NCBI GenBank assembly: GCA_900546625.1
Contig: URDU01000041.1
Span: 1 to 23,880, forward strand
DNA: 23,880 nucleotides
Source: an uncultured Lachnobacterium sp.
Lineage (GTDB): Bacteria; Bacillota; Clostridia; Lachnospirales; Lachnospiraceae
Direction of reading: 5' to 3'
Shown: positions 7,570-14,945 of the stretch, piece after piece
Layout: the number at the start of each line of letters is the position of its first letter
Numbering within the stretch: the stretch's first letter is position 1
The notes under the pieces: generated by a model
What the model was told of the DNA's origin: nothing
Seen by the model: the letters and a program-made list of their open reading frames with translations, nothing else
Database searches by the model: none
Program-made: the position numbers and the translations under genes

Positions 7570-8958
7570 ATGACAAATTTACACTCAGATAAAATAAATA
7601 CGGTCTCCACACATACTGCGACCAATCATATTTATACAAATACCAAGCTTCGAAAGCTTTTGGTTCCGATTATAATAGAGCAGCTATTGGCCTCTCTTAT
7701 GGGAACTGTGGATACAATGATGGTCAGCAATGTAGGTTCTGCCGCTATCTCGGCAGTCTCGCTTGTAGACTCAATCAATATCCTTGTCATACAGGCACTT
7801 TCAGCGCTTGCCGCCGGTGGTGCAATTCTCTGTTCGCAGTATCTGGGAAGCCACAATACAAAGGGAGCCCGCCATGCTGCAAGGCAGGTATTTTTTGTCA
7901 TGGCATTCCTGTCTGTTATTCTATCTGCTTTTTGTCTGATAACAAGAAAGCCGCTGCTTCGTGCCATATTTGGCGCTGTTGAAGCTGATGTAATGAGAAA
8001 CTCACAGGTTTATTTCTTTTTTACATTGCTGTCATTTCCTTTTATAGGACTCTATGATGCCGGTGCATCCATTATGCGAGCACAGAATAACAGCCGCAAT
8101 CCTATGGTCATATCCGTTATTTCAAACTTTATGAATATCGGTGGCAACGCTATCCTGATTTTCGGCTTCGGCATGGGTGTTGAGGGAGCTGCTATTTCCA
8201 CTCTCATATCAAGGATATTTTGCGCAATTGTCGTTATCATACAGCTTCGAAGGGAAAATGAACCGATTTTCATCAAGAACTATATGTCCATACGCCCTGA
8301 ATGGGGCCTGATTAAGAAAATACTGCTTATCGGTATCCCATCCGGAATCGAGAACAGCATGTTCCAGTTTGGAAAGCTGGCTATCCAGTCTACTGTATCC
8401 ACTCTTGGAACCGTAGCCATCGCTGCCCAGGCCATGACCAATATCCTCGAAAACTTAAACGGTATTGCCGCTATCGGAATAGGAATAGGTCTTATGACTG
8501 TTGTAGGACAGTGTCTGGGTGCCGGCAGAAAGGATGAAGCTGTCTACTATATCAAAAAACTGTCACTGGTATCTGAGGTCGTAATCATTGCCAGCTGTCT
8601 GATTATTTTCATACTCACAAAGCCTATCACGATGCTTGCCGGAATGGAGCCTGCCAGTGCAAGGCTCTGCTTTGAGATGGTTACCTTTATCACAATTACC
8701 AAGCCAATCTGCTGGGTACCATCCTTCATACCGCCATATGGGCTGCGTGCCGCAGGCGATGTGAAATTTTCCATGATTGTATCCTGCTGCACAATGTGGC
8801 TTTGCCGTGTAAGCCTGTGCGTATATCTCTGCCGTGTATGGGGCTTTGGTCCGATTGCCGTGTGGATTGGCATGGCTTGTGACTGGCTGCTTCGTTCTAT
8901 TATATTTACCGCCAGATTCCACTCAAGGAAATGGCTGAATCATCATGTGATTGATTGA
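7570..8958 (+). CDS. MATE family efflux transporter
   Basis: Predicted multidrug/toxin exporter of the MATE superfamily, coupling Na+ or H+ entry to drug export across the cytoplasmic membrane. The 462-aa length and about 12 hydrophobic segments fit the family. The N-half contains the typical LVPIIIEQLLASLMGTVDTM helix followed by VGSAAISAVSL, and AAGGAILCSQYLG of helix 2-3; the second half repeats the pattern (GIPSGIENSMFQFG, then GLMTVVGQCLGAGR), the two-bundle pseudosymmetry of MATE proteins. An AAAGGT lies about ten bases before the ATG. A polar 27-residue N-terminal extension precedes the first helix. Substrate cannot be told from sequence. FliB-like and AKR genes follow on the same strand, but the 55-base gap does not prove an operon. 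Confidence 0.92.
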   Translation: MTNLHSDKINTVSTHTATNHIYTNTKLRKLLVPIIIEQLLASLMGTVDTMMVSNVGSAAISAVSLVDSINILVIQALSALAAGGAILCSQYLGSHNTKGARHAARQVFFVMAFLSVILSAFCLITRKPLLRAIFGAVEADVMRNSQVYFFFTLLSFPFIGLYDAGASIMRAQNNSRNPMVISVISNFMNIGGNAILIFGFGMGVEGAAISTLISRIFCAIVVIIQLRRENEPIFIKNYMSIRPEWGLIKKILLIGIPSGIENSMFQFGKLAIQSTVSTLGTVAIAAQAMTNILENLNGIAAIGIGIGLMTVVGQCLGAGRKDEAVYYIKKLSLVSEVVIIASCLIIFILTKPITMLAGMEPASARLCFEMVTFITITKPICWVPSFIPPYGLRAAGDVKFSMIVSCCTMWLCRVSLCVYLCRVWGFGPIAVWIGMACDWLLRSIIFTARFHSRKWLNHHVID

Positions 8959-9013
8959 TAATAACAAGCTATACCCTGCATTATTCATAAATCTGTAAAA
9001 GCAAAGGAAAACC

Positions 9014-10192
9014 ATGAAAAACTATCAACCGGACTATTACAACAAATTCAAATGTATTGCTGACAAATGCAGTATTACATGCTGTCAGGAGTGGAAAATT
9101 GCAGTAGATGACGCTACAAACCGCAAATGGAAGAAGCTTTCTGCTGATAAAGTGTCTGGAAAAAGTGACAATCTAAGCTCTTACACATGCCATAAGGATG
9201 GCAGTCTGGTTATTAAACTAGACGAAAAACATCGGTGTCCGTTTCTTTCAAAGGATAAGCTATGTCATCTTGTAATGACATACTCAGATGAAGTGCTTTC
9301 AGAGACATGTGCACTGTTTCCCAGAGAAATTCACCGGTTTTCAACACATGAGGAACGAACACTCATGCCGTGCTGTCCGGCAGTTATCGACCTGTGGTGC
9401 GAAAAACCTGTCACATTTCCTGTAATATCCGAGACCCGGAATAATTTATCTACGGCATTTTTAATCCGTGATAATCTGATTAAACTGATATCTGACCAAA
9501 GGCTTTCAGTGGAGCTGGCTTTGCTTGATGGGCTTTACATTTTATTGGAATTATATAAAAACCAGCCAATCACCAATGCACATATACAGGAATATTTTTC
9601 CGGACATACGCTTAATGAACTGAATACCGCCATGGAAGATATCCATATCCCGGACGAAGATACATTTATCGAATGCAATGAGCTGCTTCAGGATTTATCA
9701 GTAAATTATCGCAAAGAAGGTTTGTATACAGCCTTTCTTAAACCTTTACTGACCGAGGCTTGTAAATACTCCAATATTTATTCACAGTCAGATAACAATT
9801 ACATGAGCCGCAGCTTACAAACATCGCAGAAGCATTTTTGCTCATTGCTCACAGATTATGACATTGTTTTTCGCAATTATCTGGCAAACGAGCTGTTTTC
9901 TGACCTGATATCGCCTGAAACAGCATCCACTAAAAAGATTGTTGAACACATGATTATCAAAATGCAATGGATTATGATTGAATACACTGCTATCCGTCAA
10001 AGTCTTTTCCTGTGGTACAGTCACAATGCCAATAGTCCGTTGACATATGAAACCATCAGAGAGCATATTGTCATCATCTCACGCATGACAGGATATGATG
10101 ACGATGACATACGTGAATATCTGGAAAAAAGCTTTGCAAAGCTCATATGGGATTGGGGCTACGCAGCACTCATTATGGGAATTAGAAAATAA
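9014..10192 (+). CDS. FliB-like lysine-N-methylase family protein
   Basis: 392-aa cysteine-rich protein resembling FliB, the enzyme that methylates flagellin lysines. The N-terminal third carries metal-cluster-type cysteines: C14, C19, C23-C24 (CIADKCSITCC), C75 and C84 (RCPFLSKDKLC), C99 (SETCALFPRE) and C120-C121. The CALFPR block is a strong family hallmark. The C-terminal part is helical and variable. AAAGGAAAA precedes the ATG. No flagellin or flagellar gene is in the window, so this may be a relative with another protein target. It sits between a MATE exporter and an aldo/keto reductase on the same strand; the 44-base gap to the latter allows co-transcription. Confidence 0.78.
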   Translation: MKNYQPDYYNKFKCIADKCSITCCQEWKIAVDDATNRKWKKLSADKVSGKSDNLSSYTCHKDGSLVIKLDEKHRCPFLSKDKLCHLVMTYSDEVLSETCALFPREIHRFSTHEERTLMPCCPAVIDLWCEKPVTFPVISETRNNLSTAFLIRDNLIKLISDQRLSVELALLDGLYILLELYKNQPITNAHIQEYFSGHTLNELNTAMEDIHIPDEDTFIECNELLQDLSVNYRKEGLYTAFLKPLLTEACKYSNIYSQSDNNYMSRSLQTSQKHFCSLLTDYDIVFRNYLANELFSDLISPETASTKKIVEHMIIKMQWIMIEYTAIRQSLFLWYSHNANSPLTYETIREHIVIISRMTGYDDDDIREYLEKSFAKLIWDWGYAALIMGIRK

Positions 10193-10236
10193 TCACCTAA
10201 CGTTAATACAAAATAATTCCAAAGGAGATTTTTATT

Positions 10237-11157
10237 ATGAGAGAAACAATTTTAGGCAATAACATACGAAAGGTTCCTTCAGTTGCAGTTGGATGCATGC
10301 GCCTTTCTGAAAAATCTAAGGATGAGATGAATCATTTTATTCATGCAGCTCTGGAACAAGGCGCATATTTCTTTGATCATGCAGATATCTACGGTGGCGG
10401 TATGAGCGAAAGTATATTCGGCGAAGCGTTTGCAGATGATCCATCCATAAAACGTGAAGATATGTATCTGCAGTCAAAATGTGGCATCCGCCAAGGCTTC
10501 TATGATCTCTCAAAGGAGCACATTCTGAAATCTGTCGATGGTATTTTACAAAGGCTCCATACCGATTATCTCGATCTTTTACTGCTTCACCGTCCGGATG
10601 CACTCGTAGAACCGGAAGAGGTTGCCGCTGCATTTGATGTCCTGTTTGAAAGCGGAAAGGTTCGCCATTTTGGTGTTTCAAACCATAAGCCGATGCAGAT
10701 TGAACTGCTACAGAAGTATATACGCCAACCACTCGTTGTCAATCAGGTGCAGTTTAGCATCCCTGTTTCCAATCTCGTTGCAAACGGCATGGAGGTCAAT
10801 ATGGAAACACCCGGTTCAATTGATCACGATGGAAGTCTGCTCGACTACTGCCGACTCCACAATATCACTCTCCAGGCATGGTCTCCGTTTCAGATGCCGG
10901 CATGGAAAGGCTGCTTTCTCGGAAGCGACGAATACCCGGAACTGAATAAAAAACTTCATGTGATAGCCGAAAAATATGGTGTCAGCGATACTACTATTGC
11001 AGCTGCGTGGATTTTACGCCATCCGGCAAATATGCAGATCATTACCGGAACTGCAAGCGAAAGCCGCCTGAAAGAAATTATCGCGGCATGCGATATTACT
11101 TTGACTCGCGAGGAATGGTATGAGCTGTACCTGGCGGCAGGTCACCTGCTTCCGTAG
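10237..11157 (+). CDS. Aldo/keto reductase
   Basis: NADPH-dependent carbonyl reductase of the AKR superfamily, cytosolic TIM barrel, 306 aa. The catalytic tetrad is visible: D47 and Y52 (FFDHADIYGGG), K81 (LQSKCG) and H118 (DLLLLHRPD). The cofactor region near the C-terminus is present (ITGTASESRLKEI). The GKVRHFGVSNH strand-loop and the LQAWSPF strand are typical. Overall it most resembles the YdhF-like subgroup, with substrate unknown. AAAGGAG lies about nine bases before the ATG. The C-terminal end is close to the family norm, so the gene looks intact. It converges with the M15 peptidase gene with only 12 bases between the stops. Confidence 0.92.
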   Translation: MRETILGNNIRKVPSVAVGCMRLSEKSKDEMNHFIHAALEQGAYFFDHADIYGGGMSESIFGEAFADDPSIKREDMYLQSKCGIRQGFYDLSKEHILKSVDGILQRLHTDYLDLLLLHRPDALVEPEEVAAAFDVLFESGKVRHFGVSNHKPMQIELLQKYIRQPLVVNQVQFSIPVSNLVANGMEVNMETPGSIDHDGSLLDYCRLHNITLQAWSPFQMPAWKGCFLGSDEYPELNKKLHVIAEKYGVSDTTIAAAWILRHPANMQIITGTASESRLKEIIAACDITLTREEWYELYLAAGHLLP

Positions 11158-11161
11158 AAAT

Positions 11162-11190
11162 TATCAGCATTATTTTTCAAAATGCTGATA
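11162..11190. terminator. Hairpin between convergent AKR and M15 genes
   Basis: TATCAGCAT and ATGCTGATA form a perfect 9-bp stem with an 11-base loop. The stem lies partly inside the last codons of the M15 gene. The T-run is poor on both strands (AATTTCT on the minus side), so efficiency as a terminator is uncertain. Confidence 0.4.
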
Positions 11191-11991
11191 GTCCTTGGAA
11201 TGCGTCCAATCGCCTCCCCACTCAAAGCCATGCTCCGTAAACAGCTTATAGCATAAATCATCATGGTCAATCTTGTGCGAAAAATCCTTGCTCCTGTCAA
11301 CATAATCTGCGGCATTTGCAGGCTCAATTGAAAGCTCTCCATCGACTGTTTTGACATAAGGATTGTAAAGAGTGTTGATATCCACCGCCATTCCCATTCC
11401 GTGCTTAGATATCTTCGTGGTGTGGGAAATAAATCTGAAATTGAAGGCCGATGAATTATTATCGCTCATAGATGCCTCATCATCTGCATCGTATTCATCA
11501 ACGAGCCGGACTTTTTCTATTTGATATCCGGACTCATAGAGCTCCTTGAATATTTCAAGTACATCATCTGCAATATCTTTATTGACAACCAGCTCACCTT
11601 CATGCACCTGATTGTCAAAGCCTACGTGTAATACATGTATATATCGCAGATTTTCTCTGGGGAGTGTGCAATCCGCCTTGTAGGATTTGCCCTGCATTTT
11701 TTCAAAAATGTCATCAGGGATTTCGGATATGAAAAATTGCTCTTTATTATTCTCATAGGTCGGATCCAGGATCTCTGTTTCAGATGTACTCGTGTCAGGT
11801 GTATTCGTATCAGCTACACTCGTATCAGATATACTTGTGTCAGGTATATCTTCACATGTATTTTCTGATACATTTATAGATGTTTTATCATTATGCTCTT
11901 TCTTATGATTTTTAATGAATTCTCTGCCCGCAAGTGTGACGATAAGCAGCGATGCCGCGGCTGTGATTATTATGTTTGTGTGTTTTTTCAT
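11170..11991 (-). CDS. Membrane-anchored M15 family D-Ala-D-Ala carboxypeptidase-like protein
   Basis: Predicted zinc peptidase acting on peptidoglycan stem peptides outside the membrane (VanY/M15 clan MD). Residues ~7-21 are a single hydrophobic helix after MKKH, a signal-anchor. Residues ~40-80 are a Ser/Thr/Asp-rich spacer with a five-residue repeat. The catalytic domain fills ~115-273 with zinc ligands H197 and D204 (SKHGMGMAVDIN) and H270 (DYQHFE), and D261 in GGDW before the last ligand. The 273-aa length is normal for the M15_4 subgroup. The ribosome site is weak (AAAGC). A sigma-A-like promoter lies 45 bases upstream. Carboxypeptidase versus endopeptidase activity cannot be told from sequence. 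Confidence 0.85.
   Translation of the reverse strand: MKKHTNIIITAAASLLIVTLAGREFIKNHKKEHNDKTSINVSENTCEDIPDTSISDTSVADTNTPDTSTSETEILDPTYENNKEQFFISEIPDDIFEKMQGKSYKADCTLPRENLRYIHVLHVGFDNQVHEGELVVNKDIADDVLEIFKELYESGYQIEKVRLVDEYDADDEASMSDNNSSAFNFRFISHTTKISKHGMGMAVDINTLYNPYVKTVDGELSIEPANAADYVDRSKDFSHKIDHDDLCYKLFTEHGFEWGGDWTHSKDYQHFEK
11767..11841 (-). repeat. 15-base tandem repeat encoding DTxxx spacer
   Basis: About five 15-base units encode DTSIS-DTSVA-DTNTP-DTSTS-ETEIL in the M15 peptidase spacer. Units differ at several bases (TCAGATGTACTCGTG-like on the plus strand), so the array is old or diverging. Such in-frame repeats can change spacer length without breaking the enzyme. Confidence 0.75.
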
Positions 11992-12036
11992 ATCAGCTTT
12001 ATGCCTTTCATATTGTTCGAAGCATTTCTAATATCT

Positions 12037-12065
12037 ATTGTAATAATGATAGTTTTTATTTACAA
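12037..12065 (-). promoter_or_regulatory. Promoter of the M15 peptidase gene
   Basis: Minus-strand TTGTAA (12060-12065), exactly 17 bases, then TACAAT (12037-12042), 45 bases before the start codon. A plus-strand TTGTTAACAA palindrome lies a few bases further upstream (12073-12082 region). The remaining DNA to 12160 shows no gene. Confidence 0.55.
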
Positions 12066-12160
12066 TAGGCATTGTTAACAAACGTTATGAAATCATTTGG
12101 GGATTATATAAAAACCATTCCTTATCATTTGTTAATCTCCACAAAAAAGCCAACCAATCG

Positions 12161-12300
12161 TGAACTACACATTGTCTAAAGCCAATGGGCTTCCTGCTTC
12201 GCAGACCTCGTAACCTACTATCTCCACAGGCGTTAATTCGGGCAGTCCCTGCCCTATATTATTATTTTTATGCTATTTGTCTTAATCCTTCTTCCAGTAT
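12161..12300 (-). ncRNA. Candidate omega-RNA (TnpB guide RNA) at the right end
   Basis: TnpB nucleases use an RNA made from the tnpB 3' end and right end of the element, with the guide copied from the flank. Here the region after tnpB folds into successive hairpins: GGGCAG-TCC-CTGCCC (12240-12254), CTGC-TTC-GCAG (12194-12204) and CATTG/CAATG (12170-12187), ending TAGTTCAC. The guide would be the minus-strand bases just below 12161. The 5' end inside tnpB is a guess. Confidence 0.5.
12170..12189 (-). repeat. IS right-end hairpin
   Basis: The plus-strand motif GTCTAAAGCCAATGGG (12174-12189) forms a stem-loop with CATTG/CAATG arms. It matches the left-end motif at 13842-13857 in 15 of 16 bases in the same orientation, as expected for the TnpA-recognised subterminal hairpins. 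Confidence 0.75.
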
Positions 12301-13371
12301 ATTCTTTGCCGCATTGATATCTCTGTCATGATTTGTTCCACAGACAGGACATATCCATTCCCTTACGGACAGTTTTTTTGTTTCTGTATTTTGGTATCCA
12401 CAGACGGAACACAGCTGACTACTGGCATAGAATGTATCTATTTTGACATATTTCCTGCCATTCCACTTTGCCTTATATTCTAACTGTCTTGTCAGCTCAT
12501 ACCATGATACATCACTTATGGACTTTGCCAAATGGTGATTTTTTACCATGTTTTTTATCTGCAAATTTTCCGAAACTATCACTTGGTTTCCGCTGATAAT
12601 CTCATGGGACATCTTGTGCAGATAATCTTTTCTGGTATTTGTTATTTTTTCATGGCATAATGCTATCTTTTTCTTTATTTTGTAGTAGTTTTGGCTTCTT
12701 TTTTCTTTATGTGCTAACTGTCTTTGCAGTTTTATCAGTTTCTTTTCGTATTTTCTGATAATTTTGGGATTCTCGTATTTCTTTCCATCAGAAGTAATAC
12801 ATAACTCCTTAATACCCAAATCTATTCCTGTATTTTGATTTGTATGTGCCATTTCCACGTGTTCTGTTTCCACTAAAATTGATACATAGTATTTTCCACT
12901 AGGAACTTGTGATATCGTTACCGATTTTATCTGTCCGCTAAAATTTCTATGCAGTTTTGCTTTTATATTTTTTAATTTAGGCAGTTTTACTCTATTGTCC
13001 TCGAAATCTACGGTTATATTGCCATTCGTAAAATTTGTTGTATATGACTTATGATTATCATGTTTACTCTTAAACTTCGGATAACCTGCATGTTCCTTGA
13101 AAAACTTCTGATATGCAGCATCCATGTTGTAAATCGCATTTGTCAGAGCAAATTTATCCACTTCTTTCAGCCATTCATATTCTTTCTTTAATTGTCTGTT
13201 GCAGTAATTGTTACAGTCAGTTTTACTAACTGATTTTTTCTCTTTCTCATATACTTCTTTCCGGTATGCCAGTGTCTGATTATATACAAAACGGCAACAG
13301 CCAAATGTTTTTGCAATCTGTATTTTCTGCTCATTATTCGGGTATATTCTGTATTTATATGCCTTTAACAT
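12268..13371 (-). CDS. tnpB: TnpB, RNA-guided RuvC nuclease of IS200/IS605
   Basis: 367-aa TnpB/OrfB, the ancestor type of Cas12: a nuclease that cuts the empty donor site under omega-RNA guidance, helping the element persist. The N-terminal wedge/REC part ([14 protein letters not shown]...) leads to a RuvC domain with all three acidic residues: D184 (TGIDLGIKE), E268 ([10 protein letters not shown]) and D351 ([11 protein letters not shown]). The zinc finger is complete (CSVCGY 321-326, CPVCGT 341-346). AGAGGGTGACAGAGG abuts the ATG. It lies 18 bases after tnpA on the same strand. There is no frameshift or missing motif, so the nuclease is probably functional. Length is within the usual 350-420 range. 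Confidence 0.95.
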   Translation of the reverse strand: MLKAYKYRIYPNNEQKIQIAKTFGCCRFVYNQTLAYRKEVYEKEKKSVSKTDCNNYCNRQLKKEYEWLKEVDKFALTNAIYNMDAAYQKFFKEHAGYPKFKSKHDNHKSYTTNFTNGNITVDFEDNRVKLPKLKNIKAKLHRNFSGQIKSVTISQVPSGKYYVSILVETEHVEMAHTNQNTGIDLGIKELCITSDGKKYENPKIIRKYEKKLIKLQRQLAHKEKRSQNYYKIKKKIALCHEKITNTRKDYLHKMSHEIISGNQVIVSENLQIKNMVKNHHLAKSISDVSWYELTRQLEYKAKWNGRKYVKIDTFYASSQLCSVCGYQNTETKKLSVREWICPVCGTNHDRDINAAKNILEEGLRQIA

Positions 13372-13389
13372 CCTCTGTCACCCTCTTTC

Positions 13390-13809
13390 TCAACCTTGAT
13401 TTTCTATATATCTTTTCAGCATTTCTTCCGATACATTTCCTACACTACATGCAAAATATCCATCTGTCCAAAAGGTATGTTCTTTCCAGAATTGTTTTCG
13501 TAAATATTGGGGATATCTTTTCCATATATGGTATGTTGTATAGCTCTTCATCAGGTTTACGATCTTACTAATAGACATTGTCGGTTCTGTCTCTATCATG
13601 TAATGAATATGGTCTTTATCCGTTTCCATATATCTGATAATAATACTGTGCCTTTGACATATCTCATATGAAAACTGCTGTATATCATCTGATATCTGTC
13701 TCGGAACCAGCAATTTCTTCCTATATTTGCAGACGAAAATAATATGATATTGTAATAGGTATTTATGTCTGTTTTTAGATTTCCATGTTCCCTTGCCATG
13801 AGTATACAA
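13390..13809 (-). CDS. tnpA: TnpA, Y1 HUH transposase of IS200/IS605
   Basis: 139-aa single-strand transposase. It nicks and joins the element ends via a tyrosine-DNA link during replication. The HUH pair is H67-I-H69 (KDHIHYMIE), and the nucleophile region is Y134 with Q138 (RYIENQ), the YxxxQ helix. FWTDGYFACSVG precedes it, as in the family. The start is a TTG at 13809: no ATG or GTG lies in frame between the upstream stop and the conserved region, and the ribosome site is poor, consistent with the low expression usual for this transposase. It is complete relative to typical 130-155 aa proteins. Confidence 0.93.
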   Translation of the reverse strand: MYTHGKGTWKSKNRHKYLLQYHIIFVCKYRKKLLVPRQISDDIQQFSYEICQRHSIIIRYMETDKDHIHYMIETEPTMSISKIVNLMKSYTTYHIWKRYPQYLRKQFWKEHTFWTDGYFACSVGNVSEEMLKRYIENQG

Positions 13810-13835
13810 TAATTTCTGATTTTTGGCTACCTTAA

Positions 13836-13857
13836 CCCACCGTCTAAAGCCAGTGGG
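13836..13857 (-). repeat. IS left-end hairpin
   Basis: CCCAC...GTGGG arms enclose GTCTAAAGC on the plus strand. The segment GTCTAAAGCCAGTGGG differs by one base from the right-end motif. It lies 27 bases upstream of the tnpA start. Confidence 0.75.
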
Positions 13858-13958
13858 ATTGCGATAGCCTTATTTCAATTTATTCGGATATTTAATAAAT
13901 GGCTCCCTATCCAGACTCTCAACATAATGTTGCATTTTATTCCCTCAATCCGCTTCTG

Positions 13959-13998
13959 TAACCATTGGTTGTTAAAACCATATCATATCCAATGGTTA
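13959..13998. promoter_or_regulatory. Inverted repeat, likely operator of the XRE gene
   Basis: TAACCATTGG and CCAATGGTTA form a perfect 10-base inverted repeat with a 20-base spacer, and an inner GGTT/AACC pair lies inside. Centre-to-centre spacing of about three helical turns suits two regulator dimers. It is 16 bases upstream of the XRE promoter -35, so autoregulation is a reasonable inference. Confidence 0.5.
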
Positions 13999-14013
13999 TT
14001 GTCAACACAAACA

Positions 14014-14042
14014 TTGAAAAAAGCTAAATTATAATTTATAAT
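14014..14042 (+). promoter_or_regulatory. Sigma-A promoter of the XRE regulator
   Basis: TTGAAA (14014-14019), exactly 17 bases, then perfect TATAAT (14037-14042), 56 bases before the start codon. This is the best promoter match in the window. Confidence 0.75.
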
Positions 14043-14097
14043 CTTTTATGGTTACATTCCGTCACTTGAATATCGATTTTTAAGAAGGAGCTTACCT

Positions 14098-14433
14098 ATG
14101 AAATTTCAACCCGAAAGATTAATCCAACTCAGAAATTCACTAAATATAAATAAAGCAGAAGCCGCACGCCGCCTTAATATTTCGCCAATGGTATATGGCC
14201 GCTATGAAAATGGACAACGTGAACCTTCTTATCCTACAGTCTGTTTCATTGCGCATACATTTAATTGCAACGCAGATTTTCTTTACGGAACATCTGATAA
14301 GACAGATCCTGATTACATTATTGTTTCTTCATCCAATGATCCTGAGCTTTATTCACTCATCAAAATGATCAAACAGGACAGCAATGTAGAAGGCAGAATA
14401 CTTACATATGCACGCAAGCTGCTAGAAAAATAA
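14098..14433 (+). CDS. XRE-family helix-turn-helix regulator
   Basis: 111-aa DNA-binding protein of the Cro/C1 type. The HTH spans about 7-62: LIQLRNSLNINKAEAARRLN (helix 1-2), ISPMVYGRYENGQREPSYPT (recognition helix) and AHTFNCNADFLYG. The C-terminal 45 residues are helical and probably dimerise. AGAAGGAG lies about eight bases before the ATG. A strong promoter and a 10-base inverted repeat sit upstream, and a shared terminator follows. It opens the accessory island after the IS and converges with the minus-strand rhuM/primase-helicase genes, so it may or may not control them. Confidence 0.9.
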   Translation: MKFQPERLIQLRNSLNINKAEAARRLNISPMVYGRYENGQREPSYPTVCFIAHTFNCNADFLYGTSDKTDPDYIIVSSSNDPELYSLIKMIKQDSNVEGRILTYARKLLEK

Positions 14434-14448
14434 ATATCCATGCCAATC

Positions 14449-14485
14449 AAAAAGAGCGGTGTATATAAACTACATCGCTCTTTTT
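14449..14485. terminator. Bidirectional terminator between XRE and RhuM-like genes
   Basis: AAAAAGAGCG pairs with CGCTCTTTTT, with an inner GTGTA/TACAT extension. A- and T-tracts flank it for both directions. The stop codon of the RhuM fragment (14470-14472) lies inside the hairpin. Confidence 0.9.
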
Positions 14486-14868
14486 ATTTGATAACCCTGC
14501 TTTGTAAATGTATCCAATACCTTTGTTGCCCATGTCCTGAACTGCATTGCCCGTTCTGAATTAATGCGATAGCCCACAGCAATAATAGCCGCTAATGAAT
14601 AGAACTTATAATTGTATGTTTTTCCATCATCCGCAGTTTGTGCAAATTTTGCACAAACTGAATTTTCATCTAATTCTCCCTCTTTAAAAATGTTACTCAG
14701 ATGTTTTGTAACCACACTTCTATCTACATCAAAAAGCTGCGAAATTGCCTTCTGCGTCAACCATACATCGCCATTCTGAACCCTGACTTCTATTCCGTCT
14801 TCTCCTGCATCTCGTGTGAAAACTAGAAAATCCACAGTGCTATTTCTTATCTGTAATTCTTTGCTCAT
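14470..14868 (-). pseudogene. C-terminally truncated RhuM-family protein
   Basis: Residues 1-~127 match the N-terminal domain of the RhuM ('virulence protein RhuM') family: VWLTQKAISQLFDVDRSVVT (wHTH-like), then DENSVCAKFAQTADDGKTY, YNYKFYSLAAIIAVGYRINS and FRTWATKVLDTFTKQGY. Full relatives run to about 320-340 residues, with a helical C-terminal part after the GY. Here the frame ends five residues later (QIKRAM) inside a terminator stem, and translation past the stop shows no family sequence. It is therefore a truncated remnant, though the 132-aa protein may still be made: GGAAAGGAAC precedes the ATG. It follows the primase-helicase gene by 77 bases. Function of the family is unclear. Confidence 0.75.
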
Positions 14869-14945
14869 AAAAGTGTTCCTTTCCCTATTCTCATGAACGT
14901 CTTCTTTACATCTTATCGACTCCACATGTTTTAGTCCTATTCAGC

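Larger units (their letters stand above)
12161..13880 (-). mobile_element. IS200/IS605-family insertion sequence with tnpA and tnpB
   Basis: The element runs on the minus strand from a left end near 13.88 kb through tnpA and tnpB to a right end closing on TAGTTCAC at about 12161. Both ends have subterminal hairpins in place of inverted repeats, and no target duplication is expected for this single-strand 'peel and paste' family. The right boundary is set by the conserved GTAGTTCAC end; the left boundary is approximate because the cleavage tetra/pentanucleotide cannot be fixed from one copy. Both proteins look full length, so the element may be active. Confidence 0.85.

Noticed and set aside
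8563..8922. 119-aa minus-strand frame inside the MATE gene
   Set aside because: No domain or ribosome site; entirely antisense to a strong family match.
13596..13799. 67-aa ATG frame inside tnpA
   Set aside because: It starts with ATG in another frame, but lacks the HUH and YxxxQ residues; the TTG-start frame carries them.
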